DNA of 64,000 nucleotides from Acuticoccus sp. I52.16.1 (GCF_022865125.1 NZ_CP094828.1:3217219-3281218); one strand, 5' to 3'. Counted from the first letter of the stretch, positions 37,767 to 47,846 are shown. The notes: a model not told the origin generated them from the letters alone. Made by a program: numbers and translations.

Positions 37767-40742
37767 ATGACGCCCCACACCTTGCAGCAAAAGCTGACGG
37801 CCGCCTTCCTGGTCCTGGCGCTCGGGACGTTCGCCGTGGGTGTGGTCGGCTATTTCGGCGTCAACCGGATCGGTGGCATGGTGTCGGACTTCTCCGAGGT
37901 GACGGCCTCGATGATGAACGAGACGTTGACGCTGGTGGAGGTCACCCACCAGCTCAAGGCCACCGCCGCGCGCGCGGGCGACCCGGACATGCCCTACGAG
38001 TCCGCCATCGACCGGATCGACGAGCTGCATGCCGACGTGCATCGGCGCATCACCGAGATCCGCCACCTCCTGACCGAGGCCGACGCGCAGCTGAGCCTCG
38101 ACCGGACCGAGGCCAAGGAGCACCGCTTCACGGCCGCGCTGGAGACATTGGTCCGCGACGGGCAACGCGAGGCTGAGGCGTCCGCCGGGCTGCAACGCCT
38201 GCGGCTGCGCCTGTTGGAACTCCTTGAGCGCGCCAACGCCACCGCCAGCCGCATCCGGCGCGACGCCGAGGTGAACACCGACGTGCTCGACGCGCGAGGC
38301 GATGTCGAGCGGGTCGACGAGGCGGCCGGGTTGGAGAGCGTCGCGAAACAGCTGGCACGCCTCACCCAGGAGCGGTTCGACGTCGTCTCCCACACCCAGG
38401 ACATCATCAGCCGCTTCCTCACCATCAACAACGCGATCTACGCCACCGGCGACGACGCATTCGACCTGTCCGAGCAGGAACGTGCGCTGCGGACCGCGCT
38501 GCACGCGGCGCGCCGGGCGGTGGCCCGCATCTCCGCCGGGACCGAGGCCGGCCCGGAGCACACCCACCTCGCCGACCTGGAGCGGGACCTCGCCGCAATC
38601 GGGACCCTGGCGCTGGGTCGGTTCGGGCTGATCTCGGAGGTGCGACGATGGCGCGCGGCACGGGCGCGGCTCGAGGTCGCCCGCGCCGCGGTGCTCAAAA
38701 TCGACCACGACTACCGCGAGGTGCTCGACCAGGTGCAGCGCGCGGTGCTGACCCGCAATTACAGCGCCCGGCACAATACCCGAAGCGTCGTCGACCGCGT
38801 GCTCGCCAGCGTGGCGGCCGCGCTCGTCATCTACTTCGTGCTCGCGGTCATCTTCGGCATCGTCGTCTCGAACCGCATCATCTCGCCGATCGACCGGTTG
38901 ACCGACCACGCCGTGCGGATCAGCCACAACGCCGAGCTGACGCCGCTGTCGGACATCAGGATCATCGGCCGGCTCGACGAGATCGGCGAACTGGCCCGTG
39001 CGTTCAACGCGATGATGGGAGAGCTGATATTCGCCCGGCAGCGCCTGCTTGACCAGTCTCAGGCCGAAATTCAGGCGCACTACGAGCGCCTGCGCGTGGC
39101 GATCGGCAACATGCCGCACGGGCTCATCATGTACGATCAGGAGCGGCGGCTGGTCATCCGCAACGATCGGCTCGCGGAGATCTACCGCATGGATCTCGAA
39201 TTCGCCGTCCCCGGCACGCCGATCAACGAGATGATCCAGGAAGGGGTCCGCCAAGGCGTCGTCGCGCCCGACGACATGACGATGGAGCGGTATCATAACG
39301 CGCGGGCGCTCGAACTCACCAACTATACCATCGACCTCCCGGACGGGCGGACCATCGCCATCTCCCAGAACCCGACGCCCGACGGCGGCTGGGTGTCGAT
39401 GCACGAGGACATCACCGAGCGCCGCGAGATCGACGCGCGGATCGCCTTCCTGGCGCTGCACGACACATTGACCGAGCTGCCCAACCGCGCCTCCTTCCGC
39501 GAGCAGCTGGTGAAGGCGCTGTCGCGCGTCGTGCGGGGCCACGAGCTGGCGGTGCTGACCTTCGATCTCGACCTCTTCAAGCGCGTCAACGACACGCTGG
39601 GACACCCCATCGGCGATGCGCTGTTGCAGCAGGTCGCGGTGCGCGTGCGCGCGTGTGTGCGCCCGGTGGACACGCTGGCGCGGCTGGGCGGCGACGAGTT
39701 CGCCATCGTCCAGGTCGACGTCGACGGGCCGGGCGACGCGGCGGCTCTGTCCGAGCGGCTGATCGCCGAGGTGAGCCGCCCCTACGAGCTGGAGGGGCAC
39801 AAGATCGTCATCGGCGCCAGCGTGGGCATCGCCGTCGCGCCGCAGGACGGCACCGATCCGGACGAGCTGCTGCGCCACGCCGACCTCGCCCTCTACCGCG
39901 CGAAGGACCTGGGCCGGGGCACCTACGCCTTCTTCGAGCCGTCGATGAACGAGAACATGCAGGCGCGGCGGCGGCTCGAGATGGAGCTGCGCCAGGCCCT
40001 GCCCGCCGGGCAGTTCGAGGTCTTCTATCAGCCGTTGGTGCGCGCCGAGACCGGCGAGGTGGGCGGCTTCGAGGCGCTCCTGCGCTGGCATCATCCCGAC
40101 CGGGGGCTGATCTCGGCGATCGACTTCATCCGCACCGCCGAGGATATCGGCGTGATCCAGCCGCTCGGCCGATGGGTGCTCGCCGAGGCGTGCCGCGCCG
40201 CGCGGGCATGGCCGGACGACGTGACGGTCGCGGTCAACCTGTCGCCCACGCAGTTCAAGTCGGAGCAGCTCGTCGACGATGTGCGCGAGGTCCTGGCCGA
40301 TTCCGACATAGCCCCCCACCGGCTGGAACTCGACATCTCCGAGGCAATCCTGCTGAGCGACGCGGGCGCCACCATCAGCACGTTGCAGCGCTTGCGTGAG
40401 CTCGACGTGCGTGTGGCGATGGACGGGTTCGGCACCGGCTATTCGAGCCTGGGCTACCTGCGGATGTTCCCGTTCGACAAGATCAAGATCGACCGCTCGT
40501 TCATGCGCGACTTCGAGTCGACCGAGTCGGCCGCCATCGTGCGCGCCGTCGCCGCGCTCGCCAACACGCTGGGCATCGCGACGGTGGCCGAAGGGATCGA
40601 GACCGAGGACCAGCTCGTGCGCGCCCAGAACGACGGCTACGGCGAGGTGCAGGGCTTCCTCTTCAGCGAGCCGATCTCGCTCTCGGAGGTCGGCGCGCTC
40701 CTCGACCGGACGACGCCGCCACGGTCGAGGGCCGTGGCCTGA
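37767..40742 (+). CDS. Membrane GGDEF-EAL protein with HAMP and PAS regions; EAL site degenerate
   Basis: A 991-residue c-di-GMP protein. A membrane helix at about 9-29 is followed by a long helical periplasmic sensor (30-343), a second helix at 344-368, a HAMP-like linker at 370-425 and a PAS-like domain at about 445-560 (IGNMPHGLIMYDQERRL). In the GGDEF domain, GGDEF is at 641-645 and the I-site RPVD is five residues before it, both intact. The EAL domain begins with EAL at 769-771 and has VAVNLSP, KIKIDRSF and VAEGIE, but the usual DDFGTGYSS reads MDGFGTGYSS, so the second metal-binding Asp is Gly887. This predicts weak or absent phosphodiesterase activity and a mainly cyclase or c-di-GMP-sensing role. 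Confidence 0.88.
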   Translation: MTPHTLQQKLTAAFLVLALGTFAVGVVGYFGVNRIGGMVSDFSEVTASMMNETLTLVEVTHQLKATAARAGDPDMPYESAIDRIDELHADVHRRITEIRHLLTEADAQLSLDRTEAKEHRFTAALETLVRDGQREAEASAGLQRLRLRLLELLERANATASRIRRDAEVNTDVLDARGDVERVDEAAGLESVAKQLARLTQERFDVVSHTQDIISRFLTINNAIYATGDDAFDLSEQERALRTALHAARRAVARISAGTEAGPEHTHLADLERDLAAIGTLALGRFGLISEVRRWRAARARLEVARAAVLKIDHDYREVLDQVQRAVLTRNYSARHNTRSVVDRVLASVAAALVIYFVLAVIFGIVVSNRIISPIDRLTDHAVRISHNAELTPLSDIRIIGRLDEIGELARAFNAMMGELIFARQRLLDQSQAEIQAHYERLRVAIGNMPHGLIMYDQERRLVIRNDRLAEIYRMDLEFAVPGTPINEMIQEGVRQGVVAPDDMTMERYHNARALELTNYTIDLPDGRTIAISQNPTPDGGWVSMHEDITERREIDARIAFLALHDTLTELPNRASFREQLVKALSRVVRGHELAVLTFDLDLFKRVNDTLGHPIGDALLQQVAVRVRACVRPVDTLARLGGDEFAIVQVDVDGPGDAAALSERLIAEVSRPYELEGHKIVIGASVGIAVAPQDGTDPDELLRHADLALYRAKDLGRGTYAFFEPSMNENMQARRRLEMELRQALPAGQFEVFYQPLVRAETGEVGGFEALLRWHHPDRGLISAIDFIRTAEDIGVIQPLGRWVLAEACRAARAWPDDVTVAVNLSPTQFKSEQLVDDVREVLADSDIAPHRLELDISEAILLSDAGATISTLQRLRELDVRVAMDGFGTGYSSLGYLRMFPFDKIKIDRSFMRDFESTESAAIVRAVAALANTLGIATVAEGIETEDQLVRAQNDGYGEVQGFLFSEPISLSEVGALLDRTTPPRSRAVA

Positions 40743-40758
40743 GGGGCCCGCGCGCCGG

Positions 40759-42555
40759 TCAGCTGGCGAGGCGGGCGGCGGTGAAGTCGCGCCAGCTCCC
40801 GTAGGCGGTGACGTCCTGCGCGTCGCGCGTGGCGATCTGCTCGCAGACGAACCCCTTGGGGGCGGTGCCGTCGGCAAGGAGTGTCGTGCCGAGGCCGAGC
40901 GGGGCCGGAATACCGGCCAGGAACCCGCCGACCTCGGCGAGCGGCAGCGCCCACACCTCGACGGTGACGGCGGCCCCCGCGTCGCCGACGCGCACCAGTC
41001 CCGGACGGAACGGCGGGCCGCCCGGCAGTGCGTAGAGCCCGTATTGCGGCACGGTGTCGACGGTGCGCAGGTACCGCCCGCCGCGCGACGTCAGCTCCCC
41101 GTTGAGCGCCATGCCGGACATATGCGCCCCACACACCGCAAGTTCGATTTCGCCCGCCGCGGCGCGGTCGGCGGGGGGCACGGCCGCCGGCACGGGGGCT
41201 CCGGTCGCGCCCAGCGTGCGGGCGCCGCGCCGCTCCACACCCATGGCGACGGCGGCCAAAAGCCCGTCGCGCCCGTGCGCGGCGAGCAGGGTGAGGCTGC
41301 CGGGCCGCCCGTCGCTGCGCGGCGTCGTCGGCACCGCGAGGCCGCACATGTCGAGGAGGTTGACGAAGTTGGTGTAGGTGCCGAGGCGCGAGTTGGGGCC
41401 GATCGGGTCGGCTTCCAGGTCGGCGACCGAGTAGAAGGTCGGGATCGTCGGCACCGCGACGAGGTCGACCGAGGCGATCACCGGCTCCACCTCCCGCCGC
41501 AGCTCGGCGAGGCGGTAGATATCGCGGAAGGCGTCCGTCGCGGTGAAGCCCACGGCCTTCTCCACCACCGCGCGCGTCACCGGGTGGACGGCCTCGGGGT
41601 CGTCGGCGAGGAGCGCCTCGATCACCGTGTGACGCTCGGCGACGAAGGCGCCGAAGTAGAGCATCTCGGCGACCTTGGTGAACGGCGTCAGGTCGATCTC
41701 GCGGATCTCGGCCCCCGCTTCGGCGAGCGCGGCCACGGCGGCCGCGAAGCTCGCCCGCTGCACCTCGTCGCCGAAGAACTCGATGCTGGCGGCATCCGGG
41801 ACCGCGATCCGCGGCCGCGGCGGCGCGCTCGCCGGCGGCGCGGCGACACGGCGGGACCACGCGTCGGCCGGGTCATAGGCCGTGGCGAGGCGGAAGACCG
41901 CGTGCGCCTCGGCGACCGTGAGGGCGAAGATCGAGATCGTGTCGATCGTCCGGCAGGCCGGCATCACGCCCGTCGCCGAGAGGGCGCCCAGCGACGGCTT
42001 GAGGCCGACGATGTTGTTGAGCGCGGCCGGCACGCGCCCCGAGCCCGCCGTATCGGTCCCCAGCGAGAACGGCACGATGCCGTGGCCGACGACCACCGCC
42101 GAGCCCGACGACGAGCCGCCCGGCACGATCGCCGGGTCGACGGCGTTCTTGGGCGGCTTGTAGGGCGAACGCACGCCGACGAGACCGGTCGCGAACTGGT
42201 CGAGGTTGGTCTTGCCGACGACGAGCGCCCCGGCCGCCTTCAAGCGGGCGACCACGAAGGCGTCGGCCTCGGCCACTCGCGCCACCGCCGGGCAGGCGGA
42301 GGTGGTCGGCATGCCGGCGACGTCGATATTGTCCTTCACGGCGAAGGGGATGCCCCACAGCGGGCGGTCGTCGCGCGGTCCCAGCGCCTCGGCGGCGGCG
42401 CGCACCTCGGCCTCGGGCGCCAGGTGGATGAAGATGCCGGGGTCGCCCACCGCGTCGATCCGGCGGTAGACCTCGGCGACGACGTCGGCAGGGGTGGCGC
42501 CGGCGTCGTAGGCGGCGGCGATGTCGGCGATGGTGAAAGGCGTGGTGCTCAGCAT
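40759..42555 (-). CDS. atzF: Allophanate hydrolase AtzF
   Basis: A 598-residue amidase-signature enzyme that releases ammonia from allophanate (and from dicarboxyurea in the cyanurate/biuret route). The Lys-Ser-Ser triad is visible as K74 in FAVKDNID, the GGSSSGSA segment at 146-153 and S172 in TAGSGRVP. A C-terminal domain of about 130 residues (FLAGIPAPLGLGTTLL, then KGFVCE) is specific to allophanate hydrolases. Biotin-carboxylase (urea carboxylase) genes are absent, which favours the biuret/AtzF role over urea amidolyase. The gene starts 3 bases after the dual ATPase gene and ends the transporter operon. Confidence 0.93.
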   Translation of the reverse strand: MLSTTPFTIADIAAAYDAGATPADVVAEVYRRIDAVGDPGIFIHLAPEAEVRAAAEALGPRDDRPLWGIPFAVKDNIDVAGMPTTSACPAVARVAEADAFVVARLKAAGALVVGKTNLDQFATGLVGVRSPYKPPKNAVDPAIVPGGSSSGSAVVVGHGIVPFSLGTDTAGSGRVPAALNNIVGLKPSLGALSATGVMPACRTIDTISIFALTVAEAHAVFRLATAYDPADAWSRRVAAPPASAPPRPRIAVPDAASIEFFGDEVQRASFAAAVAALAEAGAEIREIDLTPFTKVAEMLYFGAFVAERHTVIEALLADDPEAVHPVTRAVVEKAVGFTATDAFRDIYRLAELRREVEPVIASVDLVAVPTIPTFYSVADLEADPIGPNSRLGTYTNFVNLLDMCGLAVPTTPRSDGRPGSLTLLAAHGRDGLLAAVAMGVERRGARTLGATGAPVPAAVPPADRAAAGEIELAVCGAHMSGMALNGELTSRGGRYLRTVDTVPQYGLYALPGGPPFRPGLVRVGDAGAAVTVEVWALPLAEVGGFLAGIPAPLGLGTTLLADGTAPKGFVCEQIATRDAQDVTAYGSWRDFTAARLAS

Positions 42556-42558
42556 CGC

Positions 42559-44190
42559 TCAGGCCGCCAGGTCGCGCACCGGCGGCTGCGGCGCGGCGTC
42601 GATCAGCGACGCGGTGTAGGGGTCGCTCGGCGCGTCCATCACCTTGGCGATGGGGCCGGCTTCCACCACGCTGCCGTCACGCATGACGACGACGTGGTCG
42701 CACAGGAGGCGCACGACGTTGAGGTCGTGGCTGACGAAGAGGTAGCTCATGTTGAGGCGGGCTCGTAGGTCGGCGAGGAGGTTGAGGACGACCGCCTGGA
42801 TGGACACGTCCAGCGCGGCGGTCGGCTCGTCGAGGATGAGGAAGCGCGGGTCGACCGCGATGGCGCGGGCGATGCCGACCCGCGCCTTCTGACCGCCCGA
42901 CAACTGGTGCGGGAAACGGTCGAGGAGGTGGCCCGGCAGGCCCACCAGGTGGGCGAGGTCGCGCACCCGCTCGCCCCGCGCCTTGCGGCCGAGGTCGGAC
43001 ATCCGCCGCAGCGGCTCCTCGATGGCGCGGGCGGCGCTGTGGCGCGGGTTGAGGCTGTCGGTCGCGTCCTGGAAGACCATCTGGATCTTGGCCCGGCGCG
43101 GGTCCTCGGCGAAGGACTTGGCGGGCGCCTGTGCCAGATCCTCGCCGGCGAACAGGATCTGGCCGGACGTCGGGTCGAGCAGCCGCACCACCATCGACGA
43201 GGTGGTCGACTTGCCGCAGCCGGATTCGCCGACGAGGCCCACCGTCTCCCCCTCGCGCACCGTGAAGGAGACGCCCTTCACCGCGTGCACCGGGCCGGAC
43301 TTGCCGTCGAACGTCTTGACGAGGTTCTTCACCTCGAGGAGCGGCGTGTCGCCGTGGGTGTGCGGCAGCTCCGGCGTGCGCGCCTCGGCCGGCAGCAGGC
43401 TGCGGATGGTGGCGCCCCGGCGCGGCGTCGCGTCGACGAGGCGCTGCGTGTAGGCGTGCTTGGGCGCGGAGAAAACCTCCGCCGCGCTTCCGGTCTCGAC
43501 GACGACGCCGTCCTTCATCACCGCGATCCGGTCACAATATTGCGCCGCGAGGCCGAGGTCGTGGGTGATGACGACCGCGCTCATGTTGCGCTCGCGGATC
43601 AGCTCGGCGACGAGGTCCATCACCGCCTTCTGGGTGGTGATGTCGAGCCCGGTGGTGGGCTCGTCGGCGATGAGAAGCCGCGGGTCGCAGGCGAGCGCGA
43701 TGGCGATGACGATGCGCTGGCACATCCCGCCCGACAGCTCGAAGGGGTAGGCTTCGTAGCGCTGGGCGGCGTTCTTGATCTTCACCGCCTCCATCGCCTC
43801 GATCGCCTTCGCCTTGGCGTCCGAGCGGGTGGCCCGATTGTGGCGGCGCAGCACGTCCTCGATCTGGTGGCCGACCTTGCGGATCGGGTTCAGCGCCGCC
43901 CGCGGGTTCTGGAAGATCATCGAGATCTCGCGGCCGCGGATGTCGGCCATCTGCCGCTCGCTCGCCTTGGCGAGGTCGACGCCCTGGTAGGTCATGTCGG
44001 CGGCCTTGATGGTGCCGCCGCCGTCGAGGATGCGCATCAGCGCGTAGGAGGTGACGGATTTGCCCGACCCCGATTCGCCGACGATGCCGAGCGTTTCGCC
44101 CGAGCCGACGTCGAGGTCGATGCCCTTGACGGCGTCGACGATGCCGCGACGGGTGCGGAAGGCGACGTTGAGATCCTTGATGGTCAACAT
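42559..44190 (-). CDS. Dipeptide/nickel-type ABC transporter, fused dual ATPase subunit
   Basis: A 543-residue protein carrying two complete nucleotide-binding domains in tandem, equivalent to DppD fused to DppF. The first has Walker A GESGSGKSV, signature LSGGMCQRI and DEPTTGLD; the second has Walker [20 protein letters not shown] and DEPTAALD. The join lies at about residue 265-285. Fused ATPases are common in this transporter class. It is 4 bases after the permease stop and 3 bases before atzF, so it is in one operon with both. Confidence 0.9.
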   Translation of the reverse strand: MLTIKDLNVAFRTRRGIVDAVKGIDLDVGSGETLGIVGESGSGKSVTSYALMRILDGGGTIKAADMTYQGVDLAKASERQMADIRGREISMIFQNPRAALNPIRKVGHQIEDVLRRHNRATRSDAKAKAIEAMEAVKIKNAAQRYEAYPFELSGGMCQRIVIAIALACDPRLLIADEPTTGLDITTQKAVMDLVAELIRERNMSAVVITHDLGLAAQYCDRIAVMKDGVVVETGSAAEVFSAPKHAYTQRLVDATPRRGATIRSLLPAEARTPELPHTHGDTPLLEVKNLVKTFDGKSGPVHAVKGVSFTVREGETVGLVGESGCGKSTTSSMVVRLLDPTSGQILFAGEDLAQAPAKSFAEDPRRAKIQMVFQDATDSLNPRHSAARAIEEPLRRMSDLGRKARGERVRDLAHLVGLPGHLLDRFPHQLSGGQKARVGIARAIAVDPRFLILDEPTAALDVSIQAVVLNLLADLRARLNMSYLFVSHDLNVVRLLCDHVVVMRDGSVVEAGPIAKVMDAPSDPYTASLIDAAPQPPVRDLAA

Positions 44191-44194
44191 GGCG

Positions 44195-45073
44195 TCACGT
44201 CCTTCGCCGGGGGTCGACCATGTCGCGAAGACCGTCGCCCAGGAGGTTGAAGGTGAAGACGGCGACGACGAGGGCGAGGCCGGGGAAGAAGGCCAGCCAC
44301 CATTCGCCGGAGACGATGAAGTTGGCGCCCTCGGCGACCATGATGCCCCACTCGGGCGTCGGCGGCCGCACGCCGAGGCCGATGAACGAGAGGCCCGCCG
44401 CGTTGAGGATCGCCCAGCCGAGGTTCAGCGAGATCTGCACCATCATCGGCGGCAGCGCGTTGGGGAAGATGTGCAAGGCCAGCACCCGCACGTCCGAGTT
44501 GCCGGAGAGCTTGGCGGCCTGCGCGAAACCGGCGTTGCGGCGGATGTTGACCTCCGCGCGCACCACGCGGGCATAGAAGGGCAGGTTGATGACCGCGGTC
44601 GCGTAGATGATGTTCTCGACCGTGTTGCCCATCGCCGCGACGATGCCCATCGCCAGCACGAAGAGCGGGAAGGCCATGATGATGTCGAGGAAGCGCGACA
44701 GGCCCGCGTCCAGCCACCCGCCCCAGTAGCCCGCCGCCGACCCCAGGACGGAGCCTGCGACGAACGACAGGGCGACCGCCGCGACCGAGATCGTGAGGTC
44801 GAGCCGGGTGGCGACGAGGACGCGGCTGAAGACGTCGCGTCCCAGATTGTCGGTCCCGAACCAGTGGTCCCAGGAGGGGGGCTCCAGCGCGCGGGCCGCG
44901 TGGGAGGCGAGCGGGTCGTAGGGCGCGATCGCCGGACCGAAGACGGCGACGAAGATGATCAGCGCGAACATCGCGAAGGCGAGCATCGTCACCGGGTTGT
45001 CCTTCAGGACGTAGGCGACGTGACCGAGCGTCGATTGACGGGCGGGGGCGGCGGCGGCGGCGACGGTACTCAT
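44195..45073 (-). CDS. ABC transporter permease (DppC type), biuret cluster
   Basis: A 292-residue permease with a cytosolic lead, a helix at about 30-50 and the conserved HWFGTDNLGRDVFSRV segment, followed by five helices and a C-terminal GDGLRDMVDPR. The ATG at 45071-45073 overlaps the TGA of the DppB-type permease by four bases. The longer frame upstream is a shadow of that gene. Confidence 0.88.
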   Translation of the reverse strand: MSTVAAAAAPARQSTLGHVAYVLKDNPVTMLAFAMFALIIFVAVFGPAIAPYDPLASHAARALEPPSWDHWFGTDNLGRDVFSRVLVATRLDLTISVAAVALSFVAGSVLGSAAGYWGGWLDAGLSRFLDIIMAFPLFVLAMGIVAAMGNTVENIIYATAVINLPFYARVVRAEVNIRRNAGFAQAAKLSGNSDVRVLALHIFPNALPPMMVQISLNLGWAILNAAGLSFIGLGVRPPTPEWGIMVAEGANFIVSGEWWLAFFPGLALVVAVFTFNLLGDGLRDMVDPRRRT

Positions 45074-46092
45074 CTGCTTTCGAACCCGATGCGCGGATCG
45101 ATCGCCGCATAGACGATGTCGATCACGAGGTTGAGGGCGACGAAAAGGAGCGCCATGGCGAGGACGAAGCCCTGCACGGCCGCGTAGTCGGACGCGACCA
45201 GCGCCTCGACCGCGTAGGAGCCGATGCCGGGCCAGGCGAACACCTTCTCCACCAGCACGTTGGCGCCGAGCGTGAAGGAGAAGACCATGCCGAGCGTCGT
45301 CACCACCGGCAGCAGCGCGTTGCGCAGCGCATAGCCGTAGAGCACCTTGGTGCGCGTCAGCCCGGCGGCGCGCGCGGTGCGGATGAAGTCGGACGAAAGT
45401 GCCGAGAGCATCGCCGCGCGGGTCATCCGGGCGATCGGCGCCATGGTGAAGAGCGCCAGTGTGAGCGCCGGCAATGCCAGCTGCTTCAGCGCGGCCATGA
45501 AGGTTTCGCCGTCGCGGGCGAGCGCCGCGTCGAACAGGAAGAAGCCGGTCACCTTGTCGGGCTCGAGATACATGAAGTCGAGCCGGCCGAGCGGCGAGGG
45601 TGCCCAGCCGAGGAGATAATAGAAGACGTAGATCAGCAGGATGCCGGTGAAGAAGGTCGGCATCGAGACGCCGGTGGTGACGAGCACGCGGCAGAGGTGG
45701 TCGACCCACGACCCCGGCCGGGTCGCCGCCAGCACGCCGAGCGGCACCGCGACGAGGCACGACACCAGCAGCGCCACGAGCGTCAACTCCAGCGAGGCGG
45801 GCAGCCGCCGCGCCAGATCGGCGGCAACCGGCTGCCCGGTGGACAAGGAGCGACCGAGATCGCCGGTCGCGAGGTCCTGCACGTAGTACAGGAACTGAAC
45901 GGGGAGCGGCTGGTCGAGGCCCAGCTCGGCGCGGACCTCGGCAATCGACGCTTCGTCGGCGGCGGCGCCGGCGAAGTAGACCGCGGGGTCGCCCGGCAGC
46001 GCGCGGGTCAGCACGAAGCTGATCACCACCACGCCGATGACGACCGGGATCGCCTGGGCGACCCGAACCAGTATCGGTCTCAGCCGCTCCAT
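45070..46092 (-). CDS. ABC transporter permease (DppB type), biuret cluster
   Basis: A 340-residue permease starting MERLRPILVRVAQAIPVV with six hydrophobic segments. It carries the family segments RALPGDPAVYF and DLGRSLSTGQPV, and the ATPase-contacting loop SSDFIRTARAAGLTRTKVL. The ATG at 46090-46092 follows the binding-protein stop by 10 bases; the 27-codon extension upstream overlaps that gene and is rejected. Confidence 0.88.
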   Translation of the reverse strand: MERLRPILVRVAQAIPVVIGVVVISFVLTRALPGDPAVYFAGAAADEASIAEVRAELGLDQPLPVQFLYYVQDLATGDLGRSLSTGQPVAADLARRLPASLELTLVALLVSCLVAVPLGVLAATRPGSWVDHLCRVLVTTGVSMPTFFTGILLIYVFYYLLGWAPSPLGRLDFMYLEPDKVTGFFLFDAALARDGETFMAALKQLALPALTLALFTMAPIARMTRAAMLSALSSDFIRTARAAGLTRTKVLYGYALRNALLPVVTTLGMVFSFTLGANVLVEKVFAWPGIGSYAVEALVASDYAAVQGFVLAMALLFVALNLVIDIVYAAIDPRIGFESR

Positions 46093-46102
46093 CACGCGCC
46101 CC

Positions 46103-47719
46103 TTACGAGCTCGCCGGAGACAGGGTGCGCGCGTCGAGCTGGCGGTGGAACCAGAAGGCATAGCCGTCGGCACCGTTCGAGGCGACGTTGAGTGCCGGCT
46201 GCCACAGCGGGATGCGCGGGATGTCCTCGAAGGCGATCTCGAACATGCGCATGATCTTCGGCGCCCACGCCGGGTCGCTGGTCGGGAGGAACAAGGTCTC
46301 CTCGACCAGCGCCTCGATCTCGTCGTTCTTGTAGTTCGACGAGTTGAAGAGGTGCCCGTCCTGGTAGGCCCAGAAGAAGTAGTAGTCCGGGTAGTTCAGC
46401 CAGCCGCCGAACCCTTCGAGGTGCAACGCGAGGCGCTTCTCGACCAGCGACGCGGTGCGCCAATTGGCTCCGGGGATCTTCTCCAGCGTGGAAGTGATGC
46501 CGATCTTGGCGAGGTTCTCGATGATGAGGAGCGCGGTGGGCTCCATCCAGTCGGCCTGGTTGAGGTCGATCGAGAACGGCACCTCGAACCCGTCCGCATA
46601 GCCCGACTGCGCCAGGAACTCGCGCGCCTTGTCGAGGTCGTGGACATAGGGCGAGGGCTGCGGCCACTCGGTGCTGGTGACCTCCTGCGGGCCGCCCCAC
46701 ATGGGGATGCCGCGGCCATAGGCGGCGGTCTGGAAGATCTCGTCGTAGGGGATCGCGTAGGCGATCGCCTTGCGCACGTTCGGGTCGGTGAACGGCTCGA
46801 AGTCGGTGTTGAGGCCGACGACGTGGATCGAGTTCTCGATCGGCGTCGAGTAGACGGCGAGGCCCTTGTCCTCCAGCTCCTTGGCATCCTTGTTGGGGAT
46901 ATTGAAGGAGAGCTGCACGTCGCCCCGCTCGATGAGCGCGCGCCGGGTGGCCTGGCTCGGCACCTCGCGCAGGATCAGCCGCGTCACGCCCGGCAGGTCG
47001 CCGTGCCAATTGTCGTTGCGCTCATAGACGAGCTGCTGGCCCGGATCCCACCGGACCACCGAGAACGCGCCCGAGCCGATGGTGTGATTGTGGACGTATT
47101 CCAGCGCCCACGGGTCGTCCGCGGTGGCGTTGGCCTTGGCGACCTCGGAGTTGAGGATGAACGGCACCGGCACGGCAAGGTCCGGCAGGGTGAGCTTGGA
47201 TGCGCGGTCGAGGGTGATGACGAAGGTGTGGTCGTCCAACGCCTCGAACTGGTCCGGACGGTCCAGGCCGCCGGCCTTCATCTGCACGGTGGGGAAGCCG
47301 CCGACCGTCACCGCACGGTCGAACGACCACTTCACGTCGTGCGCGGTGACCGGCTTGCCGTCCTGGAACGTCACGTCGTCGCGCAGCTTGAACGTGTAGA
47401 CGGTGCCGTCCTCTGACACCTCCCAGCTCTCGGCGATGTCCGGCTTGATGGTGGCGTAGTCGTACGAGAGGCTCCCATCCTCCAGCGTCTTGATGCCGAA
47501 GGCGACGAGGCGGTCGTAGCAGTTCACCGCGATCTGGTAGCTCGGCCGGTTGGTGCCGGTGCGGTGCAGGTCGAGGCTGTTGATGGTCTCGCCATGCACC
47601 GCGACGAGGACACCGCCGGGCGCGGCGTGCGCGGGGAAGAGGGCGGAGAAAGGCAGCGAGGAAGCGGCGATGCCCGCGCCCGCGCCCTTCAGGATGGATC
47701 GTCTCGAAATCGTGGTCAT
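46103..47719 (-). CDS. ABC transporter substrate-binding protein (SBP family 5), Tat-like signal, biuret cluster
   Basis: A 538-residue periplasmic receptor. The start MTTISRRSILKGAG is a twin-arginine-like n-region, with the signal ending near FPAHAAPGG (about 33). Family-5 features include LRDDVTFQDGKPVTAHDV and VGLNTDFEPFTDPNVRKAI. It heads the operon SBP-DppB-DppC-dual ATPase-atzF, which suggests that its ligand is a ureido or biuret-like nitrogen compound, or a larger molecule yielding allophanate. It diverges from a LysR gene across 127 bases. Confidence 0.87.
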   Translation of the reverse strand: MTTISRRSILKGAGAGIAASSLPFSALFPAHAAPGGVLVAVHGETINSLDLHRTGTNRPSYQIAVNCYDRLVAFGIKTLEDGSLSYDYATIKPDIAESWEVSEDGTVYTFKLRDDVTFQDGKPVTAHDVKWSFDRAVTVGGFPTVQMKAGGLDRPDQFEALDDHTFVITLDRASKLTLPDLAVPVPFILNSEVAKANATADDPWALEYVHNHTIGSGAFSVVRWDPGQQLVYERNDNWHGDLPGVTRLILREVPSQATRRALIERGDVQLSFNIPNKDAKELEDKGLAVYSTPIENSIHVVGLNTDFEPFTDPNVRKAIAYAIPYDEIFQTAAYGRGIPMWGGPQEVTSTEWPQPSPYVHDLDKAREFLAQSGYADGFEVPFSIDLNQADWMEPTALLIIENLAKIGITSTLEKIPGANWRTASLVEKRLALHLEGFGGWLNYPDYYFFWAYQDGHLFNSSNYKNDEIEALVEETLFLPTSDPAWAPKIMRMFEIAFEDIPRIPLWQPALNVASNGADGYAFWFHRQLDARTLSPASS

Positions 47720-47789
47720 CGGCGGCTCCTCACCAGGGGTGTGATGTCGTCCCGGTGAGGAGCGTGCACCGAAATACCGCTGCCATCTA

Positions 47790-47803
47790 TTGCTAGTTTT
47801 TCA
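47790..47803. promoter_or_regulatory. Candidate LysR binding element 1
   Basis: TTGCTAGTTTTTCA lies in the AT-rich gap between the binding-protein gene and the first LysR gene, 44-57 bases upstream of the LysR ATG. TTGCTA followed by a T-run recurs in the other LysR divergent promoter at 52856. The match is short and not a textbook T-N11-A palindrome. Confidence 0.3.
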
Positions 47804-47846
47804 CTGTTCCGCTTCATTAAATGCAGCACTCTCGGAGAGGCTCGGA

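Noticed and set aside
37617-40877. Open frame of 1086 codons on the minus strand
   Set aside because: It is the antisense shadow of the GGDEF-EAL gene, whose domains and motifs are unambiguous on the plus strand.
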